Positions 1-8,755 of a stretch of DNA of 64,000 nucleotides are shown here, one piece after another. This DNA is from Candidatus Saccharimonadota bacterium (GTDB lineage Bacteria; Patescibacteriota; Saccharimonadia; Saccharimonadales; Saccharimonadaceae). The stretch spans positions 233,675 to 297,674 of the forward strand of contig JAFWHO010000004.1 in NCBI GenBank assembly GCA_017515105.1, in the 5' to 3' direction. The first letter of the stretch is position 1, and each line of letters begins with the position of its first letter. The notes below the pieces were generated by a model that saw only the letters and a program-made list of their open reading frames with translations, did no database searches and was not told the DNA's origin. Position numbers and translations under genes: made by a program.

Positions 1-458
1 CCTTGAAACAACTGGCTTTGCCGGCGCTCCCGAGAGAACTAGGCAAAGCACCGGATGGAGCGATGCTGATTGCCGCAAACGGGCCATTCGGACCATATCT
101 TAAAGGTGGCAAATATAATATACCGATGAAAGACTACGACCCCTATACGGTGACGTTTGAGGAAGCCTTGCCGCTTTATCAAAAGAAACTTGATTCTATG
201 GTAGCCGATTGGGGCGATGTACAGATTATTATTGGCGCCTACGGCCCATATGTAAAAGGTCCGGGCCGCAGAAATAATGTCAAAATCCCGAAAGATGTAG
301 ATCCTAAGACCATAACCGAGGAAGCAGCCCGCAAGATGCTTGAAGAAAAGCCTAAAACCACACGCCGCGGTGCGAGAGGCGGCAGGAAAAAAGCAGCTAC
401 GAAGAAAACTGCCACGAAAAAGACAGCTACAAAGAAAAAATCCACCGCAAAAAAGTAG
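1..458 (+). CDS. topA: DNA topoisomerase I, C-terminal part (5' end outside window)
   Basis: Type IA topoisomerase relaxing negative supercoils. Only the C-terminal 152 or so residues are inside the window; the frame is open from base 3 and no start is expected here. The fragment holds two topoisomerase C-terminal repeat units, recognisable by the motif GPFGPYLKGGKYNIP and then GAYGPYVKGPGRRNNVKIP, each followed by a conserved T-x-E-E-A helix. It ends in a tail of about 35 residues made of Lys, Ala and Thr (repeats of KKTATKK), a common non-specific DNA-binding tail in high-supercoiling type I enzymes. The family assignment is from these repeats; the catalytic Tyr domain is not visible. Confidence 0.85.
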   Translation, partial: LKQLALPALPRELGKAPDGAMLIAANGPFGPYLKGGKYNIPMKDYDPYTVTFEEALPLYQKKLDSMVADWGDVQIIIGAYGPYVKGPGRRNNVKIPKDVDPKTITEEAARKMLEEKPKTTRRGARGGRKKAATKKTATKKTATKKKSTAKK

Positions 459-722
459 ACGAGAATTTAGGCAGCTTATTGCCCCAAATTACTGGCTTTA
501 CCTCTGGTAATAGCTACTACAATATAATATGGTGACAAAACAATTATTTCACCATTTTTTAGTGGTTATGTTTATGTTTTTAATATTATTTTTTATTTTT
601 GTAAAAAGTGTGGTACAATATAAGTGAGATAAATGATAATTCGTAGTTGACACAAAGTAAATACTATGATATTATATGTAAAATTGATAATATTAACTGG
701 GGTGGATTAAAGAAAGGTATCG
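459..722 (+). promoter_or_regulatory. topA / sigma-like intergenic region with promoter
   Basis: A 264-nt AT-rich gap. It contains a good sigma70-type promoter, TTGACA at 647-652 and TATTAT at 670-675 with a 17-nt spacer, giving a leader of about 40 nt for the gene at 723. A second possible -10 (TACAAT, about 613-618) lies upstream. The SD before the gene, AGAAAGG with a 5-nt spacer, matches seven bases of the anti-SD seen in the 16S 3' end at the right edge of the window. Confidence 0.6.
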
Positions 723-1751
723 ATGGAACAAAACGCCGAAATCCTCAAAAAAGCAATACGTGGCAGTTTGAAAATTATCGAACAAGACCGCGAAAAAGAA
801 ATCATCTCCCGTCGTTTCGGACTGACTGGCAGGAAAGAAACCTTGGAGCAGATTGGCGAAATGTTGTCGATCACAAGAGAAAGAGTCAGGCAGCTAGAGA
901 AAGCGATTCTAATTAGGTTGCAAATTGCGGCAGAAGAGGGGCAAATCCCAGAACTCGCTCCGGCCGAAAAGCTATTAATTCGCAATCTAACGGAAATGGG
1001 GAGAATTGCCAAGACATCCGCTCTCGCCGATAAGGTGTACGGGCGCAAAACCACCGCGTCTGAGAGGACCGGTATTACTTTTATTGCCACCTTTTCAAAG
1101 AGTTTAACTATTATTGAAGAGAACGATAAATATTATGGCGCAATCGGCATTGCCGACTACGGTAATAGCTTAGATGTCCGAATTAAGGTTGACGAAATTG
1201 TGAAAGTAATTCGCGAAAATAAGCAGCCGATGACGATCGAAGAACTGGACGAAAAATTGAACTACGAACACCCAGATCATATCAAGGCTATTGCTTCTGT
1301 TTCGAAATTACTCTCGACTTTGAACGGCCTTTGGGGTCTTGCTAAATGGCCTTCAGTCAACCCGAAAAATATCCGTGACAAAATTTTCGTGATTCTTGAA
1401 GCTCACAAGGAGCCAATGCACTTCTCTGACATCGCAAAAGAGATCAAAGAATCTAATTTCAAGCGTAAAAATGTCACCGTGCAGGCGATCCACAATGAGT
1501 TAATCAAGGATAGCCGTTTCGTATTAATTGGAAGAGGAATTTATGCACTTTCGAGCTGGGGTTATAAGAAGGGAACTATCTCTGACATAATCCGTTCGAT
1601 CCTGGAGAAATCCGAAACACCGCTAAGCCGCGAAGAAATCGTGAAGCAGGTGTTGAAGATGCGCAAAGTGAAAGAGACGACCGTATTACTTAACTTGCAA
1701 AATAAGAAATTGTTTAAGAAAGTTGACAAGAATTTATATACTCTCGTTTAA
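723..1751 (+). CDS. Sigma-70 region 4 plus HARE-HTH regulator
   Basis: 342 aa. Residues about 20-66 form a sigma-70 region 4 type helix-turn-helix (RRFGL, then LEQIGEMLSITRERVRQLE, the classical RERVRQLE recognition helix). There is no region 2, so the protein cannot melt promoters as a normal sigma factor. Three winged HARE-HTH-like modules follow (about 150-210, 217-280 and 285-342), a domain found in the RNA polymerase delta subunit and chromatin factors. Known members of this fusion occur in CPR genomes; a role as RNA-polymerase-associated or promoter-directed regulator is inference. The ATG at 723 is fixed by the SD AGAAAGG five bases upstream. The next gene starts 34 nt downstream from its own -10 box. 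Confidence 0.75.
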   Translation: MEQNAEILKKAIRGSLKIIEQDREKEIISRRFGLTGRKETLEQIGEMLSITRERVRQLEKAILIRLQIAAEEGQIPELAPAEKLLIRNLTEMGRIAKTSALADKVYGRKTTASERTGITFIATFSKSLTIIEENDKYYGAIGIADYGNSLDVRIKVDEIVKVIRENKQPMTIEELDEKLNYEHPDHIKAIASVSKLLSTLNGLWGLAKWPSVNPKNIRDKIFVILEAHKEPMHFSDIAKEIKESNFKRKNVTVQAIHNELIKDSRFVLIGRGIYALSSWGYKKGTISDIIRSILEKSETPLSREEIVKQVLKMRKVKETTVLLNLQNKKLFKKVDKNLYTLV

Positions 1752-1785
1752 TCCGCTCCAGAAAAAAGTGTGATAGAATAATATT

Positions 1786-4700
1786 ATGGATGCGATTATA
1801 CATTTCGTTTTAATGCCGATTTTCTGGATACCGGTAGTGGGTGGGCTTGCCTATTTGACTTACAGGAATTACAAAAAGCTAAACAAGCTAAAGGTACTAA
1901 ATGTTGATTCGGTGCTTCTCATGCTCGAGATCCCGAAAACTAACGACAAAAAAGAGCTTGCAGCTGAGCAGCTTTTTGCTAGTCTTCATGGTATTTTGCG
2001 CGACAAAAGGGAGCTAAAGAATTCCGGCGGTGTGCAAGAACATTTGTCTTTCGAAATCGTAGCGACGACCGGGCAAATCAGGTTTTATGTGTGGGTGCCA
2101 AAAGTTTTGCAAAGTTTCGTAGAGGGACAAATCTATTCGCAGTATCCGACCGTACAGATTTACAAGATGAATGAAGACTACGTGGATGATCGCACAAAAT
2201 ATCCGGTTTGCTATTCAACGGAGCTCGGACTAGTTGATAATGAAGCATTACCGATTAAGACGTTTGAAAACTTTGAGGTAGATCCGTTAGCTGGTATCAC
2301 TGGTACGCTGGCTAAGCTTAATCCTGACAATACCGAAGAATTGTGGGTTCAGATTTTAACTCGCCCGATTCCGGACGATTGGCACAAGGACACGACTGAT
2401 AAATGGATCAAGAGAATTAAATCTGGGTCTAAATCTTTGTTTTCGGGAAGTGGGATTGACTGGTCTTGGATATCAGAAGTCTTCTTAGCTCTATTTCGTC
2501 CGCCAGCCGGAGGAACTGATTCTGAGGTTAAAATAGAACTATCTGAGCGCGACAAAAATCGCATCGCTAAGGCCGAGGAGAAGGCTACTAAGCTGGGTTA
2601 CGAGGTCAAAATTCGCCTGGTTTATCTTGGGCAAAACGAAGCAGATGCGAAGCTCAATATGCAGGCGCTCGTCGGTACTTTCAAGCAGTACAACTCGACC
2701 AACCTCAATGGTTTCCGGCAGCTTGGTGGCAGCTTTAATAAAGACGACCTCGATGCATACAAAATGCGCCAATTCTCCAATCGTGGCTTTATTCTAAATA
2801 TTTCGGAGCTGGCCAGTGTTTATCATTTGCCACATACTTCGGTGGAAACACCAAATATCGTTTGGGCGTCATCGAAGACAGCTGAGCCACCAGCCAAATT
2901 ACCAACTATAACTGGAGATCCTAAGACCGATGAGAATATTTCCGCCTTTGGTCTAACGAATTTCCGTGGAATCAACCACCAGTTTGGTTTGCTCCGAAAG
3001 GATCGTTCGCGTCACGTATATATTATTGGTCAAACCGGGGCAGGGAAAAGCGGTCTTCTAGAACTAATGGCGCTTTCTGATGTGTTTTATAATCAAGGTT
3101 ATTGCATCATCGATCCGCATGGCGATTTCGCGATCGACAACCTACGTTTCGTGCCAGAATCCAGGATTAAAGACGTGGTTTATTTCAACCCGGCAGACAC
3201 TGCTTTCCCTGTTGCGTTTAACCCGCTCGAGGTATCAGACCCAGCTAAGAAACCGAATATCTGTTCTGAGGTAATTGGCGTTTTGAAGCGTATGTTCGGC
3301 GATTCTTGGGGCCCTAGGCTTGAACATATTTTGAGATATACCCTACTGGCGCTTCTCGACCGCCCTTCAACGACACTGCTTGACATTTCAAGACTTCTGA
3401 CCGACAAGGATTTCCGTAAAGAGACTTTGGAATACTGCCAGGACGTCACGGTTTTGCAGTTCTGGAAACACGAATTCGGTCAATGGAACGAGAAACAAGT
3501 CAACGAGTCAATCGCACCGGTCCTTAACAAGGTGGGCGCCTTCACGGCTAACCCGATCATCCGTAATATTATTGGTCAAGAAAAATCTTCCTTTGATATC
3601 CGTAAAATCATGGATGAGGGGAAAATCTTGGTCGTTAATTTATCCAAAGGTTTAATCGGCGAGGATAATGCAGGGATTCTAGGGTCATTCCTCGTTACCA
3701 AGGTACAACTTGCGGCGATGTCACGCTCCGATATTGATAGAATCGAAGACAGACGCCCGTTCTATCTTTACGTAGATGAGTTCCAGAACTTCGCGACGGA
3801 GTCATTCTCGGTGATTCTATCTGAGGCTCGTAAGTATGGTCTTAACCTTACTGTGGCCAACCAGTATGTTGCTCAGATGACTGACACCGTTCGCGATGCA
3901 GTGTTTGGTAACGTGGGTACGACTATTTCGTTCCGCGTCTCGGCGGACGACGCACCGGTGCTAGTCAAACAATTTGAGCCAACCTTTGAAGAGTCTGACA
4001 TTATCCAACTTAATAATCGTCACTTTATTATTTCAATGATTATCAACGGTGAGAAAGTGCCGGCCTTCTCTGCTACGACGTTACAAATTCCGAATACTCC
4101 AGCAGATAACTTTGACGCCATCGTGGCGCATTCTCGCGAGTATTTCGCTCGCCCAAGGCTGGAAGTTGAGAAAGAAATCCGCGAGACAATTGAACAGTCT
4201 GAGAAGTACAAGCGCGAGCTATCTGACTCTGGTAGGCAACCTGAACCCAAACTAGTCATAGACACTAACGAAAAACCCGTATTTAGGCCCGTAAATACGG
4301 AGGACGGTCCTAAACGCTCTCGCGACAATGGTTTCTCTATCCATCCCGAACATAAACCGAACGTAAGGTTTGTGCCTACACCGCAAGCCGATCTCCGTAA
4401 ATCGGGTCTCAGCCCGAACGCCGCCGAAGGTAAAGAGCGACTAGGATTAAAGGATCTAGCTAAACTAGTAGGAGCGCAGGGAATCGATGACTCTCTTGAA
4501 GAAAAGGGAAAGAGTGCTCCTAAACATAAGGTCAACAACAAGAAAACTGCTAATAGGGCAAATGATAATGCCTTCAATAAGACCGCTGATAAGGCCATAG
4601 ACAAGCCAGCCGATAAACCGTCCAAGAACAAAAAACGTAACGCCAAAAAGCGTGACGCAGCCGCTAGGAAAGGGAAAAAGCAATCTGAGAAATCCTCAGA

Positions 4701-4977
4701 AACTCCCGTAGTTCCCCCTGATGAGGCCAAAAAAACTCCTGTAAAGACTGGTAAGACCCCTGTTAAGACTGCTCCCACCCATGACACCTCTGTTTCTGGT
4801 GACAAAAATGGTGTAGTTCCCGCCCCTGTTCGCCCAGAGGTAGAATATCAGGAAAAAGACACTATCTCGATCCACCCGTCACACCACCCTCTACCCCTGT
4901 CCACCCCTGTTAAAAGGACTGAGGACTTCGCCGACAAAGATAATTCAGTAGACGGATTTTTAAGCATTAAGCACTAA
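1786..4977 (+). CDS. TraG/VirD4-family (HerA-FtsK superfamily) membrane ATPase with disordered tail
   Basis: 1063 aa. One N-terminal membrane segment (about 4-26), a long middle domain, then an ATPase core with Walker A GQTGAGKS at 415-422, IDPHGD after it, and Walker B LYVDEFQN (D664, E665) followed by the conserved helix SEARKYGLNLTVANQY typical of type IV coupling/TraG-like ATPases. From about residue 820 the protein is a low-complexity Lys/Pro/Asp tail. No other type IV secretion gene is nearby, so the substrate (DNA or protein) is unknown. A TAGAAT box 6 nt before the ATG predicts a leaderless mRNA. The tail region carries three exact CCCCTGTT octamers that also cluster in the following intergenic region, so the tail seems to have absorbed a repeat-rich segment. 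Confidence 0.8.
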   Translation: MDAIIHFVLMPIFWIPVVGGLAYLTYRNYKKLNKLKVLNVDSVLLMLEIPKTNDKKELAAEQLFASLHGILRDKRELKNSGGVQEHLSFEIVATTGQIRFYVWVPKVLQSFVEGQIYSQYPTVQIYKMNEDYVDDRTKYPVCYSTELGLVDNEALPIKTFENFEVDPLAGITGTLAKLNPDNTEELWVQILTRPIPDDWHKDTTDKWIKRIKSGSKSLFSGSGIDWSWISEVFLALFRPPAGGTDSEVKIELSERDKNRIAKAEEKATKLGYEVKIRLVYLGQNEADAKLNMQALVGTFKQYNSTNLNGFRQLGGSFNKDDLDAYKMRQFSNRGFILNISELASVYHLPHTSVETPNIVWASSKTAEPPAKLPTITGDPKTDENISAFGLTNFRGINHQFGLLRKDRSRHVYIIGQTGAGKSGLLELMALSDVFYNQGYCIIDPHGDFAIDNLRFVPESRIKDVVYFNPADTAFPVAFNPLEVSDPAKKPNICSEVIGVLKRMFGDSWGPRLEHILRYTLLALLDRPSTTLLDISRLLTDKDFRKETLEYCQDVTVLQFWKHEFGQWNEKQVNESIAPVLNKVGAFTANPIIRNIIGQEKSSFDIRKIMDEGKILVVNLSKGLIGEDNAGILGSFLVTKVQLAAMSRSDIDRIEDRRPFYLYVDEFQNFATESFSVILSEARKYGLNLTVANQYVAQMTDTVRDAVFGNVGTTISFRVSADDAPVLVKQFEPTFEESDIIQLNNRHFIISMIINGEKVPAFSATTLQIPNTPADNFDAIVAHSREYFARPRLEVEKEIRETIEQSEKYKRELSDSGRQPEPKLVIDTNEKPVFRPVNTEDGPKRSRDNGFSIHPEHKPNVRFVPTPQADLRKSGLSPNAAEGKERLGLKDLAKLVGAQGIDDSLEEKGKSAPKHKVNNKKTANRANDNAFNKTADKAIDKPADKPSKNKKRNAKKRDAAARKGKKQSEKSSETPVVPPDEAKKTPVKTGKTPVKTAPTHDTSVSGDKNGVVPAPVRPEVEYQEKDTISIHPSHHPLPLSTPVKRTEDFADKDNSVDGFLSIKH

Positions 4978-5004
4978 AAAACAGAAATAAAAGGAAAGAG
5001 CCAG

Positions 5005-5044
5005 AATTTAAAAAGGCCTTGGCAAAAAAATGAACGCCAAGGCC
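5005..5044 (-). terminator. Hairpin terminator oriented for minus-strand transcription
   Basis: Perfect 9-bp stem GGCCTTGGC / GCCAAGGCC (5015-5023 with 5036-5044). On the minus strand it is followed by five Ts, on the plus strand by no T-run. It could stop transcripts of the dcw operon or of the structured element at 5249-5480, and may also act weakly for the ATPase gene ending at 4977. Confidence 0.6.
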
Positions 5045-5248
5045 TGGATGTTTGTGGGTCTTTCTTCACATAGTTTTAACGTCGCACAATATGGATTTTA
5101 GGACATTACGCTTATGGTTAAAAGACGGTTAAGTTATCGTCTTATATGGGGGTATATTTCTGGGTGGGCGGGAAATAACGCGTAATTATGATTTTAATGC
5201 TGGACGTGTGGCGTTATTATATAAACTAAAACTGGCTTTTAATATGTA

Positions 5249-5480
5249 GCCAAATAAACAGGTCCGTAGAAAGGACTTGGCAGTTAGTGAATCCTACAAG
5301 ACTCGTCAGATACTCGCGCCTTATGCAAACACTGGGTTCATTGATTTAATCGTCGAGAAAAGCCTTACTTGATCGAAGCGCGTTTAAGAAAGCACTCAGG
5401 GGGCGCTCGCATAACTGGAGTCTTGTAGGATTCACAACGGGCCAAATCATTTTTATTTTCTACGGACCTGTTTATTTAGC
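5249..5480. ncRNA. Candidate 232-nt rod-like structured RNA
   Basis: A nested set of inverted repeats that folds into one long rod. Outer arms of 24 nt (5249-5272 with 5457-5480) match at 23 positions; then TTGGC/GCCAA (5277-5281 with 5441-5445); a perfect 18-bp stem (5287-5304 with 5418-5435); GCGCC/GGCGC (5316-5320 with 5402-5406), separated by a symmetrical 11/11 internal loop; CTGGGT/ACTCAG (5332-5337 with 5394-5399, one G-U); and a short terminal stem-loop. The overall shape resembles 6S RNA, but no 6S, tmRNA, RNase P or SRP signature was recognised, so the family is unknown. Strand is uncertain: a terminator for the minus strand lies at 5005-5044, while a weak AT-rich -10-like stretch (around 5217) lies on the plus side. 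Confidence 0.5.
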
Positions 5481-5482
5481 TA

Positions 5483-5730
5483 CCCCTGTTAAATGTCGCT
5501 TTTTGTGGGTTTTTGGCCGGATTTTTGTCGATTTGACATTTCCCCACTTTATTTCCCTATTATGTGTTTTCCCCTGTTATTTTCTATATATTTCCCCACT
5601 TTATATATACGTCTTTCCTAAAAACCGAACTAAAACCGAACTGGAATAGGGCACTATTGGAATTAAATACCGGCCCTTTCCTACCCCTGTTGTGCCAGAG
5701 GTGGCCCGGCGTAGAAATTCTACCCCTGTT
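5483..5730 (+). repeat. Cluster of the octamer CCCCTGTT, plus AAAACCGAAC motifs
   Basis: Four exact copies of CCCCTGTT at 5483-5490, 5571-5578, 5684-5691 and 5723-5730, usually within CTACCCCTGTTA. Three more lie just upstream inside the end of the ATPase gene (4757, 4823, 4904). The last copy forms a perfect hairpin with ACAGGGGT just after it. Two AAAACCGAAC motifs sit at about 5622-5642. The same pair of motifs recurs at 13.49-13.56 kb. No gene is seen in 5481-5756. Confidence 0.6.
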
Positions 5731-5756
5731 AATACAGGGGTGGTTTGGTTCCCTTT

Positions 5757-6362
5757 TTAGCGCCAGAAGGCGCGGCCGTCGATGCGGACGTCGATGTATT
5801 CGAACTCGGTTTTTCCCTGTTCGGTGAGGTAGCGGAGCATGCGATCGGCGTCTTCAACAGATACGCCGGCGCCGCGGTCAGTGATCATTTTAAAGTAGCC
5901 ATTGTAGCCGTCTAGGTAGAAGTGGATCTCCCGGATGCTGCCGACTGGGATAACCGCCCTGATTGGCTTGTAGTCTTTTTCTTTGAAGGCGGTTTCGACC
6001 TGGCCGATGTATTCCTTCATGTGGCTAGTGATCTTGTCGTTGGATGACGAGGATTCGTCGACAATCTCAATGGTTGGGTTGTAAGTGACAACGTACTCGC
6101 TAGGAGCGGGGGCAGAAGAATCCCCTCCGCCGCTGACGAATGTAATGACTAGTACGACAACAACGGCGACAAACATAGCAAAAAGAATGATCGAAGTGGT
6201 GACCCGCAGGGTCTTTTTGTGCTTGTCTTTTTTGCGAGCAGCGGCGCGCTCGTTGGCTGTTTCTAAACGTTCGCGTTTAGCGCCAATAGTACGACCTTGC
6301 CTTAAGGTAGACTTCTTGTGCTCGCGGCGACTAACGAGTTTAGGCTGGCCACCCTCATTCAT
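5757..6362 (-). CDS. ftsQ: FtsQ/DivIB-like division protein
   Basis: 201 aa, last gene of the dcw operon, starting 1 nt after the murG stop (TAG-C-ATG). A basic cytoplasmic N-terminus (residues 1-55, many Arg/Lys), one membrane segment (about 56-78), a Ser/Pro linker and an external domain of about 110 residues ending in FEYIDVRIDGRAFWR, which resembles the closing beta-strand motif (YIDLR) of FtsQ/DivIB. The POTRA domain is not obvious, so the call rests on topology, this end motif and gene position. Expected role: scaffold linking FtsL-type proteins and the septal synthase. It could also be an unrelated bitopic protein. Confidence 0.55.
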   Translation of the reverse strand: MNEGGQPKLVSRREHKKSTLRQGRTIGAKRERLETANERAAARKKDKHKKTLRVTTSIILFAMFVAVVVVLVITFVSGGGDSSAPAPSEYVVTYNPTIEIVDESSSSNDKITSHMKEYIGQVETAFKEKDYKPIRAVIPVGSIREIHFYLDGYNGYFKMITDRGAGVSVEDADRMLRYLTEQGKTEFEYIDVRIDGRAFWR

Positions 6363-6363
6363 G

Positions 6364-7593
6364 CTAGGAGGCCTCTCCTAGAACAATGTCGGCAAGCAAA
6401 GCGGCGGATTCAGGCTTAGCTCTTTCGTGTAAGCGGTCTGCCATATCGGCACGGAGACGTGGCGAGCGGACGAGACGATGGATTTCGCTTAGCAAGAGCT
6501 CTGGCTTTTCGATCATTTTGGAATCCATGATGACTGAGGCGGCTTCCTGCTTTTCAAGCTGTTCGGCGTTTTTAACCTGGTGGCTACCTGGCAATCGTTC
6601 GAACGGCACTAAGATAACAGCTTTTTTGAGCGCAGCTAGCTCGGCAATAGTAGTAGCGCCGGCGCGAGACACGATGACGTCTGCGGCGCCCATTAATTCG
6701 TTCATCGTGGTGTTAAATTCCCACATGCGGAAGTTTGATTCGAGGCTGGCTTTGTCCCAGTTTTCGTATTTTTTGAGATCCACCATATTCTCGTAGTGCT
6801 TGCGACCAGCAACGAGGCCGACGGACGTGAATTTAAGCAATTCTGGTAAAATAGTGCGAGTGGCTTCATTTAAATTCTCGGAGCCCTGAGAGCCACCAGT
6901 AATGACAACCAAAGGCTTTTCGGAATTAAAAGAAAAGGCTTTTTTAAGAGAAATCTGCTTGGTAGGGCTGACAGATTTGAAATCGTTGGAGATTGGAATG
7001 CCGGTCCAGACATAGTTGGGGTGTTTTTCCTTAACCTCTTCTGACAAAGGCATACCGAAGGCGACTTTTTTGGCGTGGCGAATCAGGATGCGGTTTGCGA
7101 GTCCGAGAGTGGAATCGGATTCGTGGATGACGTAAGGGATCCTAAAAACCCTTGCCGCTAGACCGACTGGTAAGCAGACAAAACCGCCCTTCAAAAACAT
7201 GACGTTTGGGCGACGAGATTTCGGGATTAGACGGAAGAATGCCGTAAATAGGCCAAAAATGAAGCCGAAGAAACCGACGATGTTGCCAAAAATAAAATCC
7301 TTCAATGTAACATCAAAATGGACAAAATAATCTTTGAATTTCCAGTTAGAATAGCGGTGGAATTTACCGGCCGGAATACGACGTACGCGAATATATGGAG
7401 TCTTTTTACGACGCTCTTCTTCGCCCCATTCTACGCCAAGCTCAGTGGTAAGTTTGGTGACGTTTTTGTAATATTTGAAATCTGTCCAGAATTCAACGCC
7501 CGCACGGGGCTTTTTTTCTAATATCTCATGAACTACGGCGACGGCTGGAGTTATGTGACCCCCGGACCCGCCCCCGACTACTAATATCTTCAT
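6364..7593 (-). CDS. murG: UDP-GlcNAc:lipid I N-acetylglucosaminyltransferase
   Basis: 409 aa, longer than the usual 350-370. MurG makes lipid II from lipid I on the inner face of the membrane. Visible: N-terminal glycine loop GGGSGGH (7-13) with HITPA, the HESDSTLGLANR segment that binds the lipid acceptor, GGSQGS in the second Rossmann domain, and the donor-binding stretch SRAGATTIAE. The extra length lies between residues about 60 and 125, with a hydrophobic stretch (GNIVGFFGFIFGLFTAFF) that may tighten membrane contact. SD GAGAGG precedes the ATG. The start overlaps the 3' end of ftsW by 68 nt. Confidence 0.93.
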   Translation of the reverse strand: MKILVVGGGSGGHITPAVAVVHEILEKKPRAGVEFWTDFKYYKNVTKLTTELGVEWGEEERRKKTPYIRVRRIPAGKFHRYSNWKFKDYFVHFDVTLKDFIFGNIVGFFGFIFGLFTAFFRLIPKSRRPNVMFLKGGFVCLPVGLAARVFRIPYVIHESDSTLGLANRILIRHAKKVAFGMPLSEEVKEKHPNYVWTGIPISNDFKSVSPTKQISLKKAFSFNSEKPLVVITGGSQGSENLNEATRTILPELLKFTSVGLVAGRKHYENMVDLKKYENWDKASLESNFRMWEFNTTMNELMGAADVIVSRAGATTIAELAALKKAVILVPFERLPGSHQVKNAEQLEKQEAASVIMDSKMIEKPELLLSEIHRLVRSPRLRADMADRLHERAKPESAALLADIVLGEAS

Positions 7594-8755
7594 TCTTTAT
7601 TACCTCTCTACTAGTATAACACGAAAGTTGCAAAACGAGGCCAATTGCAAAGGCGATGAAGACCATACTGGTGCCACCATACGAGATTAATGGCAGCGTA
7701 ATACCAGTGACGGGCACTAGGCCGGTCATGGCCATAACATTCACTACTACGCCGGCTAAGAACCAGCAAAAGACGCCAACTACGATCAGGCGATCGTCGT
7801 CCGCCCTGGTATACTCAGCGACTTTTAGCATACGAAGAAGTATCGCCACGAAGACCACCAGGATCAAGAATAAGCCAATGAAGCCAAACGTCTCGCCGAG
7901 AATGGCAAAGACGGAGTCGTTGATCGATTCTGGCAAATAGCCGGTGGCTTGGACTGAGTTACCGATCCCGACACCAAAAAGCCCGCCGGTGCCGATGGCC
8001 AACATGGCGTTATCTACGTGATAAGTTGAGTCGGTTGATTCTCCGTTGGTTAAGGTGGTAATCCAAGCGTCAACGCGCTCCATACGGTGAGACGAAGTGA
8101 CTACGGCACCAACCGAAACGCCTAATACTAAAACTAACATGATTAAATATTGGCTGGCCGGGATTCCGGAGACAAGGAGTGTGCCGAAGATGATTGCGAT
8201 GAGGGTAACGCCGGTGCCAAGGTCACCCTGGGCGATAACCACAAAGAATAATGACAGGCCACACACGATGAGAAGCGGAAGCCAGAACTCTTTCCATTTA
8301 CCGAGGTTGCCTTCTTCTTTTTTACGGGAAAGAAAATCTGCGAGATAAACGACTAGAGCAAGTTTGACGATTTCTGCGGGTTGGAAGCTAAAACCACCGA
8401 GGTTAAACCAACGACACTCGCCTAGTTCGCATTTGGCTAGGCTAGATCCCGCCAAAGAGAGTACCCATAGAAGAGCGGAAAGGATTAGTGCAACAATCAT
8501 GAAAGGCTTAGCGTATTTCTTGACGTATTTAGCCGGAATCCATTTGAAGGCAGCAAAGAAAGCGATTAGGGACAAAGCGATTGAACGGAGTTGCCCGAGG
8601 AAGAAATAGTTAGACTCGTAATCAGTGCCGTAGGTATTGTTGAGGACGTTGGCGCGCATAGGACCAATGGCGTAAATAATAATTAAGCCGAGAGCCATTA
8701 AAGCTAGCGTTGCAAAAAGTATTACGAGGTCTGATTTATGTTTGCGATTCATCAT
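7526..8755 (-). CDS. ftsW: FtsW/RodA-type SEDS peptidoglycan glycosyltransferase
   Basis: 409 aa, polytopic, about ten membrane segments, with SEDS landmarks GSSLAKCELGECRWFNLGGFSFQPAEIVKLA, AQGDLGTG, the GIGNSVQATGYLPESINDSVFAILGE loop and PLISYGGTS near the C-terminus. It polymerises lipid II together with the class B PBP encoded two genes upstream. It overlaps mraY by ATGA. The C-terminal tail, rich in Arg and Ser (RGRVRGSHNSSRRRSS), is encoded in the 68 nt that also encode the first 22 codons of murG in another frame. Confidence 0.92.
   Translation of the reverse strand: MMNRKHKSDLVILFATLALMALGLIIIYAIGPMRANVLNNTYGTDYESNYFFLGQLRSIALSLIAFFAAFKWIPAKYVKKYAKPFMIVALILSALLWVLSLAGSSLAKCELGECRWFNLGGFSFQPAEIVKLALVVYLADFLSRKKEEGNLGKWKEFWLPLLIVCGLSLFFVVIAQGDLGTGVTLIAIIFGTLLVSGIPASQYLIMLVLVLGVSVGAVVTSSHRMERVDAWITTLTNGESTDSTYHVDNAMLAIGTGGLFGVGIGNSVQATGYLPESINDSVFAILGETFGFIGLFLILVVFVAILLRMLKVAEYTRADDDRLIVVGVFCWFLAGVVVNVMAMTGLVPVTGITLPLISYGGTSMVFIAFAIGLVLQLSCYTSREVIKNEDISSRGRVRGSHNSSRRRSS

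Noticed and set aside
4020..4805. Long minus-strand open frame opposite the ATPase tail
   Set aside because: Shadow of the low-complexity Lys/Pro tail; no SD, no recognisable protein pattern.
5249..5480. tmRNA, RNase P RNA or SRP RNA at the long inverted repeat
   Set aside because: No tRNA-like domain with T loop, no tag reading frame, no conserved RNase P or SRP core sequence was found on either strand.
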